Source: Halalkalibacter suaedae
Lineage (GTDB): Bacteria; Bacillota; Bacilli; Bacillales; Bacillaceae_D
DNA length: 64,000 bases
Direction: 5' to 3'
NCBI RefSeq assembly: GCF_017939705.1
Contig: NZ_JAGKSQ010000008.1
Location: 1-64,000 of the forward strand
Part shown: piece by piece, positions 15,701-25,581 of the stretch
Layout of the letters: each line of letters starts with the position of its first letter
Position numbering within the stretch: position 1 is the first letter of the stretch
Position numbers and translations under genes: made by a program
Notes under the pieces: model-generated
Database searches by the model: none
Seen by the model: only the letters and a program-made list of their open reading frames with translations
Told to the model about the DNA's origin: nothing

Positions 15701-15729
15701 TGTCTCCTATAACAGGAGGCATTTTTTGA
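15700..15729 (+). terminator. terminator of the yneA-yneB-ynzC operon
   Basis: TGTCTCCT pairs with AGGAGGCA over a 5-base loop, followed by six T residues. Confidence 0.85.
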
Positions 15730-15823
15730 TTCGACAATCTCCTCACAATACTTGTGAAAATGGCGAATAAGGTATATGATGGTAGGGAGAGCGAAGTTTT
15801 CAGTTAATTTAGGAAGGTAGTGA

Positions 15824-17830
15824 ATGAAAATTATGTCAGTACAAACAGAATTACTTGCAGTAAATACGATTAGAACGTTATCAATCGACAGTATTGAAAA
15901 AGCAAATTCAGGTCATCCAGGTTTACCAATGGGTGCAGCACCTATGGCTCTTAGTCTTTGGACTAAATTTATGAACCATAACCCAGCTAATCCATCATGG
16001 GCCAACCGTGATCGTTTTGTTTTATCTGCTGGTCATGGTTCAATGCTTCTTTATAGCCTTTTACACTTAACGGGATATGATCTTTCTCTAGAAGAACTTC
16101 AAAATTTCCGTCAATGGGGAAGTAAAACTCCAGGACATCCTGAGTTTGGTCATACTCCTGGTGTTGAAGCAACTACAGGTCCACTTGGACAAGGTGTTGC
16201 TATGGCTGTTGGTATGGCAATGGCAGAGCGTCATTTAGCTGCTACATACAATACGAATGATTTTAATGTTGTAGACCACTTTACATATTCTATTTGTGGT
16301 GATGGCGATTTAATGGAAGGTGTTTCTGCTGAAGCTGCTTCATTAGCTGGTCACCTTAAGCTAGGTCGTTTAATTGTCATGTACGATTCAAATGATATCT
16401 CACTTGATGGAGATCTTAATTTATCATTTTCTGAAAGCGTAGAAGATCGTTATAAAGCATACGGCTGGCAAGTGATCCGTGTCGAAGATGGTAATGACTT
16501 AGAAGCAATTAATAAAGCGATTGCAGAAGCGAAAGCAGACGAGCGTCCAACATTAATTGAAGTGAAAACTGTCATCGGTTATGGTTCGCCAAATAAATCT
16601 GGTAAGTCTGCATCTCATGGTGCACCACTTGGTAAAGAAGAAGTTGCATTAACGAAGTCTGCTTATAAGTGGGAAGCAGAAGAGGAATTCTATATTCCTG
16701 CTGAAGTAAAGGAATTCTTCACTGCTGTTAAAGAAGAAGGAGCGAAGAAAGAGCAAGAATGGAATGAATTATTTGCGGCTTATAAAGAAGCAAATCCAGA
16801 ACTTGCAGCTCAGTTCGAATTAGCACATCGTGGTGAACTTCCTGAAGGTTGGGATGCAGAAGCTCCTGTTTATGAGCCAGGTTCAAACGAAGCGACTCGT
16901 AATTCATCAGGTGCTGCTTTAAATGCATTTGCAAAAACCGTTCCACAAGTATTTGGTGGCTCTGCTGACCTTGCTGGTTCAAATAAGACATACATGAAAG
17001 ATTTAGGTGATTATTCTAGAGAGAATTATGAAGGCCGTAACATTTGGTTCGGTGTTCGTGAATTCGCTATGGGTGCAGCTGTTAACGGTATGGCTCTTCA
17101 TGGAGGTTTGAAAGTATTCGGAGCAACATTCTTTGTTTTCTCTGACTACCTACGTCCAGCAATTCGCCTAGCGGCTCTAATGAATCTACCGGTAATCTAT
17201 GTGTTCACACATGATAGTATCGCTGTTGGTGAAGATGGTCCAACGCATGAGCCTGTTGAACAGCTTGCTGCTCTTCGTGCAATGCCAGGTCTTTCTGTTA
17301 TTCGCCCTGGTGATAGTAACGAGACAGTTGCTGCTTGGAAGCTTGCCCTTGAGAGCACAGATACTCCAACCGCTCTTGTATTAACTCGCCAAAATCTTAA
17401 GACTCTTGATTCAACAAAAGAATCAGCTTACGAAGGCGTGAAGAAGGGTGCATATGTTGTTTCAAAATCATCTGGAACAACAGATGTGTTACTTCTTGCA
17501 TCTGGTTCAGAGGTTCCTCTTGCAGTTGAAGCACAGGAAGCCCTTGAAAAAGACGGTATACATGCTGATGTTATTAGTATGCCAAGCTGGGATCGCTTTG
17601 AGAAGCAACCTAAGGCTTACAAAGACGAAGTTATTTCTCCAAACGTGAAAGCACGTCTTGGTATTGAAATGGGTTCTTCTCTTGGATGGGCTAAGTATGT
17701 TGGTGATCAAGGTGATGTACTTGCAATCGATACATTTGGTGCTTCGGCTCCTTATGACAAAATTATCGATGAGTATGGCTTCACAGTTGGTAATGTTGTA
17801 GCGAAAGTAAAAGCATTACTACAAAAATAA
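15824..17830 (+). CDS. tkt: transketolase
   Basis: A 668-residue transketolase of the pentose phosphate pathway, transferring two-carbon units with thiamine diphosphate. Signatures are [24 protein letters not shown] near the start, the ThDP/metal motif [13 protein letters not shown] (about residues 155-167), and the C-terminal half with [17 protein letters not shown] and [18 protein letters not shown] (about 459-480). AGGAAGG lies 6 bases before ATG 15824. It is a single-gene unit with its own terminator, following ynzC as in B. subtilis. Confidence 0.97.
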   Translation: MKIMSVQTELLAVNTIRTLSIDSIEKANSGHPGLPMGAAPMALSLWTKFMNHNPANPSWANRDRFVLSAGHGSMLLYSLLHLTGYDLSLEELQNFRQWGSKTPGHPEFGHTPGVEATTGPLGQGVAMAVGMAMAERHLAATYNTNDFNVVDHFTYSICGDGDLMEGVSAEAASLAGHLKLGRLIVMYDSNDISLDGDLNLSFSESVEDRYKAYGWQVIRVEDGNDLEAINKAIAEAKADERPTLIEVKTVIGYGSPNKSGKSASHGAPLGKEEVALTKSAYKWEAEEEFYIPAEVKEFFTAVKEEGAKKEQEWNELFAAYKEANPELAAQFELAHRGELPEGWDAEAPVYEPGSNEATRNSSGAALNAFAKTVPQVFGGSADLAGSNKTYMKDLGDYSRENYEGRNIWFGVREFAMGAAVNGMALHGGLKVFGATFFVFSDYLRPAIRLAALMNLPVIYVFTHDSIAVGEDGPTHEPVEQLAALRAMPGLSVIRPGDSNETVAAWKLALESTDTPTALVLTRQNLKTLDSTKESAYEGVKKGAYVVSKSSGTTDVLLLASGSEVPLAVEAQEALEKDGIHADVISMPSWDRFEKQPKAYKDEVISPNVKARLGIEMGSSLGWAKYVGDQGDVLAIDTFGASAPYDKIIDEYGFTVGNVVAKVKALLQK

Positions 17831-17836
17831 TACTCG

Positions 17837-17874
17837 AAAAACGATTCAGAAGTTCTCTTCTGAATCGTTTTTTT
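17837..17874 (+). terminator. tkt terminator
   Basis: AACGATTCAGAAG pairs with CTTCTGAATCGTT over TTCT, followed by a T run. Confidence 0.93.
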
Positions 17875-17932
17875 ATTTGATATTATTCAATGTCACAAAT
17901 TGAATGTTGTACAATCATTAATCGATTTCTGT

Positions 17933-17939
17933 TTCGACA
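17933..17939 (-). promoter_or_regulatory. Spo0A box upstream of sirA
   Basis: TTCGACA, read on the minus strand as TGTCGAA, is the exact 0A-box core. It lies about 55 bases before a TATACT -10-like element at 17993-17998. sirA is a known Spo0A~P target in B. subtilis. Confidence 0.6.
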
Positions 17940-18028
17940 AAACTAGTGTAACTCTGCTCCGCACTCAGACAAGTATTTTACTAGATCTCTCGTATACTAG
18001 AGAAAATAGATACGAGAGGGTGTCCAAC

Positions 18029-18475
18029 TTGAGACATTATGAATTGTATATATTTGAAGAAGATGTCGTTCGTCATTATTACGGTCAGGAATCGAAATTA
18101 TTTTATTTATTTTATGATTTTGAAAAAGCGAATGAACCGCAAAAAGAACTTATTCGAAAGCAAATTGATTTTATTACCAAACCCATTCCAACACTACTAT
18201 TACAACAAAAAGTCAAGCAGGCCTTGTCTTCCTATAGTGGTTATTCTCAAAAAAAGAATACACATCTTCTTCAATTACAAAATGGAACAAAAGCAGAACT
18301 TGTCATTGGGGCCAATGCCCTTTATTTAACCGCTGATGGCTCTCAGGAAGTTGAAACAATGTTTTTTGAAATTTTGCGTAAATGTGAACCGACATTTTTT
18401 GCTTATAGTTTTGATGGGCATCGCTATGGCTGGCTTAAACCGATCACACCGCTTGTTCAATCAAATCACCTATAG
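18029..18475 (+). CDS. sirA: SirA, sporulation inhibitor of replication
   Basis: A 148-residue SirA (YneE) homologue, which binds DnaA domain I and blocks new replication rounds in sporulating cells. It is recognised by the start RHYELYIFEEDVVRHYYGQESKLFYLF, QIDFITKPIPTLLLQQK in the middle, and FFEILRKCEPTFFAYSFDGHRYGWLKPI at the end. The TTG at 18029 is taken as the start because GAGAGGG lies 8 bases upstream and the length then equals the B. subtilis protein; an earlier in-frame start at 17900 would add 43 unrelated residues. It lies between tkt and yneF as in B. subtilis. Confidence 0.9.
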   Translation: MRHYELYIFEEDVVRHYYGQESKLFYLFYDFEKANEPQKELIRKQIDFITKPIPTLLLQQKVKQALSSYSGYSQKKNTHLLQLQNGTKAELVIGANALYLTADGSQEVETMFFEILRKCEPTFFAYSFDGHRYGWLKPITPLVQSNHL

Positions 18476-18613
18476 AGACTTATGATTTAGCGAGAGGGAG
18501 AAATGAAATGTTTAAACGGGCAACTTTTGTGTTTTTCGATTATCTCCTTTTAAATCGCTTACCATTAAGATATAATAGGTAAGGTATTTAGCAAGAAGGA
18601 GGACGTTGGACTT

Positions 18614-18829
18614 ATGATTTGGCATATTCTGGGTTATACAGTAGCTGTTGTTGCTGGTATTGCAATTGGATTCTTTATTGCACGTAAGACAATGATGTCT
18701 TATTTAAAGAAAAATCCACCATTTAATGAGCAAATGCTTCGTGTAATGATGATGCAAATGGGTCAAAATCCGTCGCAAAAGAAAATCAATCAAATGATGA
18801 AAGCGATGCAGAAGCAACAATCTAAATAG
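18614..18829 (+). CDS. yneF: UPF0154 membrane protein YneF
   Basis: A 71-residue UPF0154 protein with one N-terminal membrane segment (about residues 4-24), the conserved [28 protein letters not shown] block, and a Gln/Lys tail. The function is unknown. AAGGAGGACG precedes the ATG. Confidence 0.93.
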   Translation: MIWHILGYTVAVVAGIAIGFFIARKTMMSYLKKNPPFNEQMLRVMMMQMGQNPSQKKINQMMKAMQKQQSK

Positions 18830-18842
18830 TACGGTTGGACAA

Positions 18843-18866
18843 GCACCTCATATATGAGGTGTTTTT
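18843..18866 (+). terminator. yneF terminator
   Basis: CACCTCATATATGAGGTG hairpin followed by five T residues. Confidence 0.85.
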
Positions 18867-18989
18867 CTGCTTGAACAATCTATTTTTCTGACTAATCCTC
18901 GCTTAATGAAGCGAACAAGTATTTTCAGTAGGGATTGCTCACCGTTATATACTATGCCTTAGTTATTAAGGAAAGAGGAGTAAAATGGA

Positions 18990-20039
18990 ATGTCAACCGT
19001 AGATGTTAAGACAATTACACTTAATGAGGTACTATTTCAAGATGATCTGATTATTGATGTTCGTTCTCCAGCAGAATTTGCTGAGTATCATATTCCGAAT
19101 GCAGTGAACATTCCACTATTTTCAAATGAAGAACGAGCCAAAATCGGTACAGTTTATAAACAGAAAAGCCAAGCAGAGGCAATTGAGTTGGGAGTTTCTT
19201 TATATGGACCAAAGCTTCCAATATTGTATCAAAAAGTGAAGAGCCTGAAACAGAAAAAAGGTGAATCACGTATCGTGATTTATTGCTGGCGTGGAGGGAT
19301 GAGAAGCAAAACGGTGGCAGGAACACTAGGTCTTGTTGGCATCGATTGTTTTCAACTTGTTGGTGGAATTCGCTCATTTAGAAAATTGACCCAAGATCGT
19401 TTGGATGCTGAGAGTAAAAGAGAGAGAAAGTACATTGTCATTGCAGGTCATACTGGAACAAGAAAGACAGAAATCTTGGAAAGGCTTCAAGGAGAGGGTT
19501 TTCCTGTGCTAGATCTGGAAGGGCTTGCAGCACACAGAGGATCCATTTTTGGGCATATTGGTCTTACACCAAACAGTCAGAAGCAATTTGAGTACAATTT
19601 AACGAAGAGATTAGAAGAATTAAAGGATGCAGATACGTTGATCATCGAGGCTGAAAGTAAGCGGATTGGTCATATTATCATTCCAGAATTTATATTAGCA
19701 GGGAAAGAAAATGGAATTAGAATTGAACTCGATTATCCATTTTGGTCTCGAGTAGAGCATATATACAAGACATATAAACCTGAAAAAAATGAAGAAGCCA
19801 TAAATGAAGCAATTACGAAAATGAATAAATTTCTTTCATATGAGCTGAAGCAAGAGTTGGATAAGCTTATTGAAGAAAAAGAGTACAGGATAGTCTTTGC
19901 TAGACTATTGGAGTATTACTACGATCCAAGATACTCTCATTCATCTCATACGTATCAATCAGATGCCATACATCTATCATTTGAGTCAATAGATGAAGCC
20001 GTTGAAAAATTAAAAATGATGATTCTGCGTTATTTGTAA
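18990..20039 (+). CDS. mnmH: tRNA 2-selenouridine/geranyl-2-thiouridine synthase
   Basis: A 349-residue MnmH/SelU (YbbB). The N-terminal rhodanese domain ends with the active-site Cys in IYCWRGGMRSKT (about residue 93). The C-terminal P-loop domain begins at about residue 148. The enzyme replaces sulfur in wobble 2-thiouridine of tRNA with selenium by way of a geranylated intermediate. Oddly, the Walker A loop reads GHTGTRKTE, with Arg where Gly is expected before Lys-Thr. No selD is nearby. GAGGAG lies 9 bases before ATG 18990. The gene is not in this place in B. subtilis, so it is an insertion relative to that order. Confidence 0.88.
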   Translation: MSTVDVKTITLNEVLFQDDLIIDVRSPAEFAEYHIPNAVNIPLFSNEERAKIGTVYKQKSQAEAIELGVSLYGPKLPILYQKVKSLKQKKGESRIVIYCWRGGMRSKTVAGTLGLVGIDCFQLVGGIRSFRKLTQDRLDAESKRERKYIVIAGHTGTRKTEILERLQGEGFPVLDLEGLAAHRGSIFGHIGLTPNSQKQFEYNLTKRLEELKDADTLIIEAESKRIGHIIIPEFILAGKENGIRIELDYPFWSRVEHIYKTYKPEKNEEAINEAITKMNKFLSYELKQELDKLIEEKEYRIVFARLLEYYYDPRYSHSSHTYQSDAIHLSFESIDEAVEKLKMMILRYL

Positions 20040-20051
20040 GGGGACGATGAA

Positions 20052-21815
20052 ATGCTTGTATTTAAAGAATTATGGTGGTTTTTTAAAAAGGAAAAGGTAG
20101 CATATGGTTTTGGAATTATCGCTTTAGCAATTGTTTCGTTGCTTTCTTTGCTACCTCCCTATGTGATAGGTGTTGTTGTTGATCATATTCTAAGACAGAC
20201 ACTGGATGTTCGAACTCTAGTTATTTGGATTAGTGTTTTAGTAGGTGTCGGTGTTTTTTCTTATTTATTTCGATATCTTTGGCGAATCCTTATTTTCGGT
20301 GCATCCATTCGGTTAGCACGCCTCTTACGAAATCAGTTGTACGAACACTTCACAAAAATGTCTCAACGGTTTTATCAGCGGCATCGTACTGGTGATTTGA
20401 TGGCACATGCTACAAATGACATTCGTGCGGTTCAGATGACTGCTGGCCAAGGTGTCTTGACATTAGTCGATTCAATTACAATGGGTGGGTTTGTTGTATT
20501 AACGATGGCTTTCACTATTAGTTGGAAATTAACGCTTATCTGTTTATTGCCGATGCCTTTTATGGCCTGGCTCACTAGCTATTATGGTTCTCTTTTACAT
20601 AAACGCTTTCATCTAGCACAGTCAGCATTTTCTGATTTGAATGATACTGTACAAGAAAGTGTGACTGGAGTAAGGGTAGCGAAAGCCTTTGGTCAAGAAA
20701 AAAGTGAAATAGATCAATTCCGAGCTAAGTCAGAGGATGTCGTAAAAAAGAATGTATCTGTTGCAAGGGTCGATGCATTATTTGATCCTACAATTTCATT
20801 TATCGTTGGAATTTCTTATTTTCTAGCTGTTGTTTTTGGAGCTAGGTATGTAATTGCAGAAGAACTAACGATAGGTCAGTTAACAAGTTTTTCAATTTAT
20901 TTAGGGCTATTAATTTGGCCAATGCTCGCATTTGGATGGTTGTTTAATATTGTAGAGCGTGGAAGAGCTTCGTATGATCGTATACTAGCTATTCTATCTG
21001 AAAAACAAGAGATTACTGATGAGCGAGCAGAAGTCTATGAGCGGTTGGAAGGTGATATATCAGTAGATATTAAATCCTTTTCCTATCAAGGAAGTGAAAA
21101 GATTTCACTTAGTAATATCAATTTTTCACTGAAAGAAGGTCAAACGCTTGGCATTGTTGGCAAAACAGGTAGTGGAAAGTCGACGTTAATTCGTTTATTG
21201 CAAAGGGAATATGATCTCGATGATGGGACGATAACAATTGGTGAACATTCACTTCAAACGTACTCACTTGATCGTCTCAAGCAGGGCTTCGGTCATGTGC
21301 CACAGGATCATTTTTTGTTTTCGGCAACAATTGCTGATAATGTTGCCTTTGCTAAACCAACTGCATCGATTCGTGAGATTATAAATAGCTGTCAATTAGC
21401 ACAGATCCATGAAGATATTGTCAGGTTTCCTCAAGGGTATGAAACGATTGTTGGCGAACGGGGTGTAACGTTATCTGGGGGACAAAAGCAGCGGATTTCA
21501 ATTGCGAGAGCAGTATTGCCTAATCCAGAGATACTCATTTTAGATGACTCCCTATCAGCAGTAGATGCAAAGACAGAAGAGCAAATTCTTTCTGGATTAA
21601 GGGAGAATCGGCAAGACAAAACAACAATTATTACCGCACATCGGCTCAGTGCGATCAAACATGCTGATTTAATATTGGTACTAGATCAAGGGAAAGTGAT
21701 TGAACGTGGAACTCATACCAACCTAATGAAAGAAGCCGGCTGGTATCGTCGTATGTATGAACAGCAGCAATTAGAGGAGATCGTTGAACAAGGAGGGCGT
21801 GCTGATGCAACATAA
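20052..21815 (+). CDS. yheI: heterodimeric multidrug ABC exporter subunit, YheI/BmrC-like
   Basis: A 587-residue half-transporter: six membrane segments (about residues 15-290) and an ATPase domain with Walker A GKTGSGKST (about 373-381), signature LSGGQKQR and Walker B ILILDDSLSAVD. The usual catalytic Glu after Walker B is Asp, as in the degenerate site of BmrC/BmrD-type heterodimers. The end GWYRRMYEQQQL also resembles B. subtilis YheI. It pairs with the next gene, which overlaps it by 11 bases. It likely exports drugs or other hydrophobic compounds. Confidence 0.88.
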   Translation: MLVFKELWWFFKKEKVAYGFGIIALAIVSLLSLLPPYVIGVVVDHILRQTLDVRTLVIWISVLVGVGVFSYLFRYLWRILIFGASIRLARLLRNQLYEHFTKMSQRFYQRHRTGDLMAHATNDIRAVQMTAGQGVLTLVDSITMGGFVVLTMAFTISWKLTLICLLPMPFMAWLTSYYGSLLHKRFHLAQSAFSDLNDTVQESVTGVRVAKAFGQEKSEIDQFRAKSEDVVKKNVSVARVDALFDPTISFIVGISYFLAVVFGARYVIAEELTIGQLTSFSIYLGLLIWPMLAFGWLFNIVERGRASYDRILAILSEKQEITDERAEVYERLEGDISVDIKSFSYQGSEKISLSNINFSLKEGQTLGIVGKTGSGKSTLIRLLQREYDLDDGTITIGEHSLQTYSLDRLKQGFGHVPQDHFLFSATIADNVAFAKPTASIREIINSCQLAQIHEDIVRFPQGYETIVGERGVTLSGGQKQRISIARAVLPNPEILILDDSLSAVDAKTEEQILSGLRENRQDKTTIITAHRLSAIKHADLILVLDQGKVIERGTHTNLMKEAGWYRRMYEQQQLEEIVEQGGRADAT

Positions 21816-23589
21816 GGATCAAGTATTAACGAGTAAAGATCAGCAAGCGGTGCTAAAACGGCTTCTTGGCTATGCTAAGAAGCATCGAGTGGCACTATCT
21901 TTGGCATTTCTTTTGCTATTGCTTGGAACGGCTGCTGAACTAATCGGTCCAATTCTTGTCAAAATCTTCATTGATGACTACTTGACGCCAAGGGAGTTTC
22001 CTTTTGAGCCTCTCCTATGGCTAGCGGTCATTTATATTATCTTACATGTATCGTCAGTTTTTATTACTTATATTCAATCGTTTATGTTTCAGCATATTGC
22101 CCTTAAGATTATTCAACAGCTCAGGATCGATGTGTTTTCTAACGTTGAACGTCAAGGTTTGTCTTTCTTCGATCGAACCCCTGCAGGTGCTCTCATCTCA
22201 AGAATGACGAACGATACTGAATCAATTAAAGATTTATATGTAACCGTACTCGCGACCTTCGTGCAAAACATTATGTTTCTGATTGGAATTTTTGCCGCAA
22301 TGTTTTATTTGCATGCAAAACTAGCTTTGTTTTGTCTAGTACTGTTACCAATAATCTTTTTATTAATGCAGCTGTATCGGAAATTAAGTGCTCGCTTTTA
22401 TGAAGATATGAGTGAAAAACTTAGCATTCTTAATTCTAAAATGAATGAAACCATACAAGGTATGACGATTGTTCAGATGTTTAGACAAGAACAACGCTTA
22501 AGAAAAGAATTTAGTGAGGTCAATGATGAGCATATGAATGCAGGGATGAAAAGTATGAAGCTTGATGGACTTTTGCTGCGACCTCTGGTTGATTTAATTT
22601 CAATTCTCGCTTTAATTCTGATTTTATCGTATTTTGGTTGGTTGTCTTTCGTTAGTCCGGTAGAAGTAGGGGTCTTATATGCATTTGTAAATTATTTAGA
22701 TCGCTTTTTCGAGCCGGTCAATCAAATGATGATGCGACTGTCAATGTTTCAACAAGCGATTATTTCAGCCGGGCGCGTATTTAAGTTAATGGATCATAAG
22801 GAGTATGCACCTGAGCAAAGAAAATCGGAACAAGCTTTGATCACAGAAGGGGAAATTGAATTCCGTAATGTATCTTTTTCCTACGACGGAGAAACGGATG
22901 TTTTGAAGAATATTTCTTTTAAGGCAAAGCAAGGTGAGACGATTGCATTAGTTGGTCATACGGGGAGTGGGAAAAGCTCAATTATTAATTTATTTATGCA
23001 TTTCTATCCTGTCGAACGAGGCGAAATATTGATTGATGGTTTCGCACTTAATCAATTTAAGAATGAAGAGTTGAGAAAAAAGATCGGGTTGGTACTCCAG
23101 GATCCATTTTTGTATAGTGGGACGATTGCTAGCAATATTCGCTTAAGCCGTAAAGAAATAAGCGAGGAAGATATTGTGAATGCAGCAACATTTGTCAAAG
23201 CAAATGAATTTATTGAAAAGTTGCCGGAGCAGTATGAAGCTGAAGTAACTGAACGTGGTTCGACCTTTTCAAGTGGTCAGCGTCAGCTTATTTCTTTTGC
23301 GAGGACAATTGCAGCAAATCCAAATATACTCATTTTAGACGAAGCAACCGCGAGTGTTGATACTGAAACAGAAGAAGCTATACAAATAGCGTTGAAACGA
23401 ATGCAGGAAGGACGAACAACGATTGCCATCGCACATCGATTATCAACGATAAAGGATGCAGATCAAATATTGGTGCTTCATAAAGGAGAAATTGTGGAAA
23501 GGGGTATTCACTCTGAATTAATCCAAAAAGCAGGACTCTATCAAAAGATGTATAAATTGCAAAGGGGAAAAGAAATAAGTTCAGACTAG
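21805..23589 (+). CDS. yheH: heterodimeric multidrug ABC exporter subunit, YheH/BmrD-like
   Basis: A 594-residue half-transporter, partner of the preceding gene. Six membrane segments are followed by Walker A GHTGSGKSS, an altered signature FSSGQRQL, and a complete Walker B ILILDEATASVD with the catalytic Glu. Together with its partner's LSGGQ and missing Glu, this gives one active and one degenerate ATP site, typical of asymmetric exporters. ATG 21805 was chosen because AAGGAGGG lies 8 bases upstream; the reading frame also opens earlier at TTG 21784. B. subtilis YheH is longer (673 residues). Confidence 0.87.
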   Translation: MQHKDQVLTSKDQQAVLKRLLGYAKKHRVALSLAFLLLLLGTAAELIGPILVKIFIDDYLTPREFPFEPLLWLAVIYIILHVSSVFITYIQSFMFQHIALKIIQQLRIDVFSNVERQGLSFFDRTPAGALISRMTNDTESIKDLYVTVLATFVQNIMFLIGIFAAMFYLHAKLALFCLVLLPIIFLLMQLYRKLSARFYEDMSEKLSILNSKMNETIQGMTIVQMFRQEQRLRKEFSEVNDEHMNAGMKSMKLDGLLLRPLVDLISILALILILSYFGWLSFVSPVEVGVLYAFVNYLDRFFEPVNQMMMRLSMFQQAIISAGRVFKLMDHKEYAPEQRKSEQALITEGEIEFRNVSFSYDGETDVLKNISFKAKQGETIALVGHTGSGKSSIINLFMHFYPVERGEILIDGFALNQFKNEELRKKIGLVLQDPFLYSGTIASNIRLSRKEISEEDIVNAATFVKANEFIEKLPEQYEAEVTERGSTFSSGQRQLISFARTIAANPNILILDEATASVDTETEEAIQIALKRMQEGRTTIAIAHRLSTIKDADQILVLHKGEIVERGIHSELIQKAGLYQKMYKLQRGKEISSD

Positions 23590-23751
23590 TTAATTATAGT
23601 TCTTATTATTTGTAGTATAAGAATTAAGTAAATCATCTAACTCTTGGCTTAAAATGAGAACAGCGTTTGAAGACATCCCCTCTTCTTGTGCTGTTTTGAT
23701 TAATTCAGTTCTTTTACGTTCGATTAGCTCTAGTAAACAATTAATGTTCAT
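23590..23751 (-). CDS. Spo0E-like aspartyl-phosphate phosphatase
   Basis: A 53-residue Spo0E-family protein, recognised by the SQELDDLLN motif at about residues 36-44 within two short helices. Such proteins remove phosphate from Spo0A~P and delay sporulation. Start ATG 23751 has AAAGGA 7 bases upstream; an in-frame ATG 30 bases earlier has no site. It is convergent with the ABC exporter pair. Confidence 0.85.
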   Translation of the reverse strand: MNINCLLELIERKRTELIKTAQEEGMSSNAVLILSQELDDLLNSYTTNNKNYN

Positions 23752-23935
23752 GAGGGTGTCCTTTCTACTTTCATTTGTCATAATTATACAAATTTAAGTA
23801 TTCATTTACAATGGTTTTCTTTGGATTGTCTTATTTCCTAGCATATTGTCTAAATTCATTTGAAACAATTCATTCTTTACTGTATCTTTAAATAGTATGG
23901 TTTGTACACGGAAAGGTAGAAAGGGGTGAAAACCT

Positions 23936-24442
23936 TTGGATGATATCTATATTTATTTAACAACTGTTGGGGCAATTATAATGGGATCGCTAGCAATGGT
24001 CATTCGCCTCAAATCGGTAAAGCGTCCTGCATCTGTTAAGAAAATTATTTTGCCACCATTATTTATGTCAACTGGATTCATGATGTTTTTATATGAACCA
24101 GCTAGACCGGCAACTCTGCAAGTAATCGAAGCAATTGGAGTGGGCATGATTTTTTCAATTTTACTTATTAAAACATCTGCTTTTGAGATTAGAGATGAAC
24201 AAATCTATCTAAAGCGTTCAAAGGCGTTTGCTTTTATCCTAGTGGGGTTATTATTAATTCGCATTGTCTTCAAAGTGTTAATAGGAGACGCTATTAATAT
24301 AGAAGAACTTGCAGGAATGTTTTTCTTACTTGCTTTTGGAATGATTTTCCCTTGGCGTGTATCAATGTATATGAAATACCGTAAAATCGAAAAGGAATTA
24401 AGTAAGACTAAACAAAATAGCTATGTTCCAGCTGAAACATAA
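23936..24442 (+). CDS. ccdC: CcdC-family membrane protein
   Basis: A 168-residue protein with about five membrane segments of the CcdC/DUF1453 group (B. subtilis YneJ), linked by name to cytochrome c maturation although its role is not clear. The order (upstream tkt-sirA-yneF, downstream yneK) matches B. subtilis, but ccdA and yneI, its usual neighbours, are absent here. It starts at TTG 23936 after AAAGGGGTG. Confidence 0.82.
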   Translation: MDDIYIYLTTVGAIIMGSLAMVIRLKSVKRPASVKKIILPPLFMSTGFMMFLYEPARPATLQVIEAIGVGMIFSILLIKTSAFEIRDEQIYLKRSKAFAFILVGLLLIRIVFKVLIGDAINIEELAGMFFLLAFGMIFPWRVSMYMKYRKIEKELSKTKQNSYVPAET

Positions 24443-24494
24443 AAAAGGATGTCTCAAAAGATCGTAATGATTTTTTGAAACATCCTTTTTTTAG
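24443..24494. terminator. bidirectional terminator between ccdC and yneK
   Basis: AAAAAAGGATGT and ACATCCTTTTTTT form the outer stem, with TCAAAA/TTTTGA inside, so it can stop transcription from both convergent genes. Confidence 0.85.
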
Positions 24495-24497
24495 GCT

Positions 24498-24932
24498 CTA
24501 AGACGATTCTAGCAATTCATGATATGGACTCATATCAATATTCTTCTCTTTAAGTTTCTTAATAAGAAATTTATGATCACGCTTAGGTGTAGCAAGAATA
24601 TAACCTTTAATAATATCGTCCTGTGTCAGTACATTGACTTTATCTTTCAGTGCTAATTCACCGATTTTCCCAGCAATTTTACCTTTTGCTACATCTCGAA
24701 ATAGTTCAGGTACTGGCTCTACAAGATCATTTAGTAACTGTTTTTGTTCGTCGTTCCATAGGTGGAGAGTTTGTTCGATATAGTAATCTTGCCAATCTAG
24801 AATTGACTTTCCGTCTTCCTTCGGCAACCGTTTTAGGAATTTGCGGAACATGAAGTACCCACCAATAAACATCATCGTAATTAAGAAAACCGTCCAAAAA
24901 ACAATAAACCACATAAACCATTGATTAGGCAT
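24498..24932 (-). CDS. yneK: DUF2621 protein YneK
   Basis: A 144-residue protein with one N-terminal membrane segment (about residues 7-28) and a soluble helical domain (ILDWQDYYIEQTLHLW, LVEPVPELFRDVAKGKIAGKIGELAL) characteristic of DUF2621/YneK. The function is unknown. ATG 24932 lies 7 bases after GAGGTG; the GTG one codon earlier is a weaker choice. It is convergent with ccdC. Confidence 0.88.
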   Translation of the reverse strand: MPNQWFMWFIVFWTVFLITMMFIGGYFMFRKFLKRLPKEDGKSILDWQDYYIEQTLHLWNDEQKQLLNDLVEPVPELFRDVAKGKIAGKIGELALKDKVNVLTQDDIIKGYILATPKRDHKFLIKKLKEKNIDMSPYHELLESS

Positions 24933-25046
24933 CACTTTTCACCTCAGCTTATCTTCTTTAATATCCTACCACAAAATGTTGAATTCTGCTATTAGTGATG
25001 TTATATCAATGTTACATTTGGTATGATAGATAACTGAGGTGAAAAA

Positions 25047-25466
25047 ATGACATATATAATTTCATATGGAGTGCATTTATTATTTTCGGTCTTTTTCTTT
25101 CTATTAATTCCTTTGCCTTATTTAATCAAAGGGAGTCTGGACGAAATAGAACGATTTCAGTTGTTGTTGAAAATATACAAACCAATTATAGCTGGAGCTC
25201 ATATCGGTGTAATCGTTTCACTGGCTACCGGTATCTTCCTTGCTGAGAGTTGGTTAAGCATTTGGTTTGCTGCTGTTACTATCATTTGGTTAGCGATCAG
25301 TGCCTTTTTAGGAATAACAGCTAAACAAATGAGAATCTTATCAGAACAGATCGAGGCAGGAACCAAAATGACCCAAGAAACGATTACTGCCTGTAAGCAA
25401 TCAAGCTTATTATTAATGGTCACAATTATAATAATGTTTGCTTTGAAGGTGCTTCGTTATTTTTAG
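25047..25466 (+). CDS. four-helix membrane protein, function unknown
   Basis: A 139-residue protein with four hydrophobic segments (about residues 4-27, 44-66, 70-90 and 117-137) and a polar helix between the third and fourth. The topology recalls DUF2269-type proteins but I do not claim the family. GAGGTG precedes the ATG. It lies divergent to yneK. Confidence 0.6.
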   Translation: MTYIISYGVHLLFSVFFFLLIPLPYLIKGSLDEIERFQLLLKIYKPIIAGAHIGVIVSLATGIFLAESWLSIWFAAVTIIWLAISAFLGITAKQMRILSEQIEAGTKMTQETITACKQSSLLLMVTIIIMFALKVLRYF

Positions 25467-25581
25467 ATTTGTGTAAAATCCACAAATGAATCGTGGAATA
25501 TTTTGCTACAATGCACAATGCTAAATAACTAGGAAACGTCTATACTAATCGTATCAACCATTTGATCAGGAGGCGTATAGA

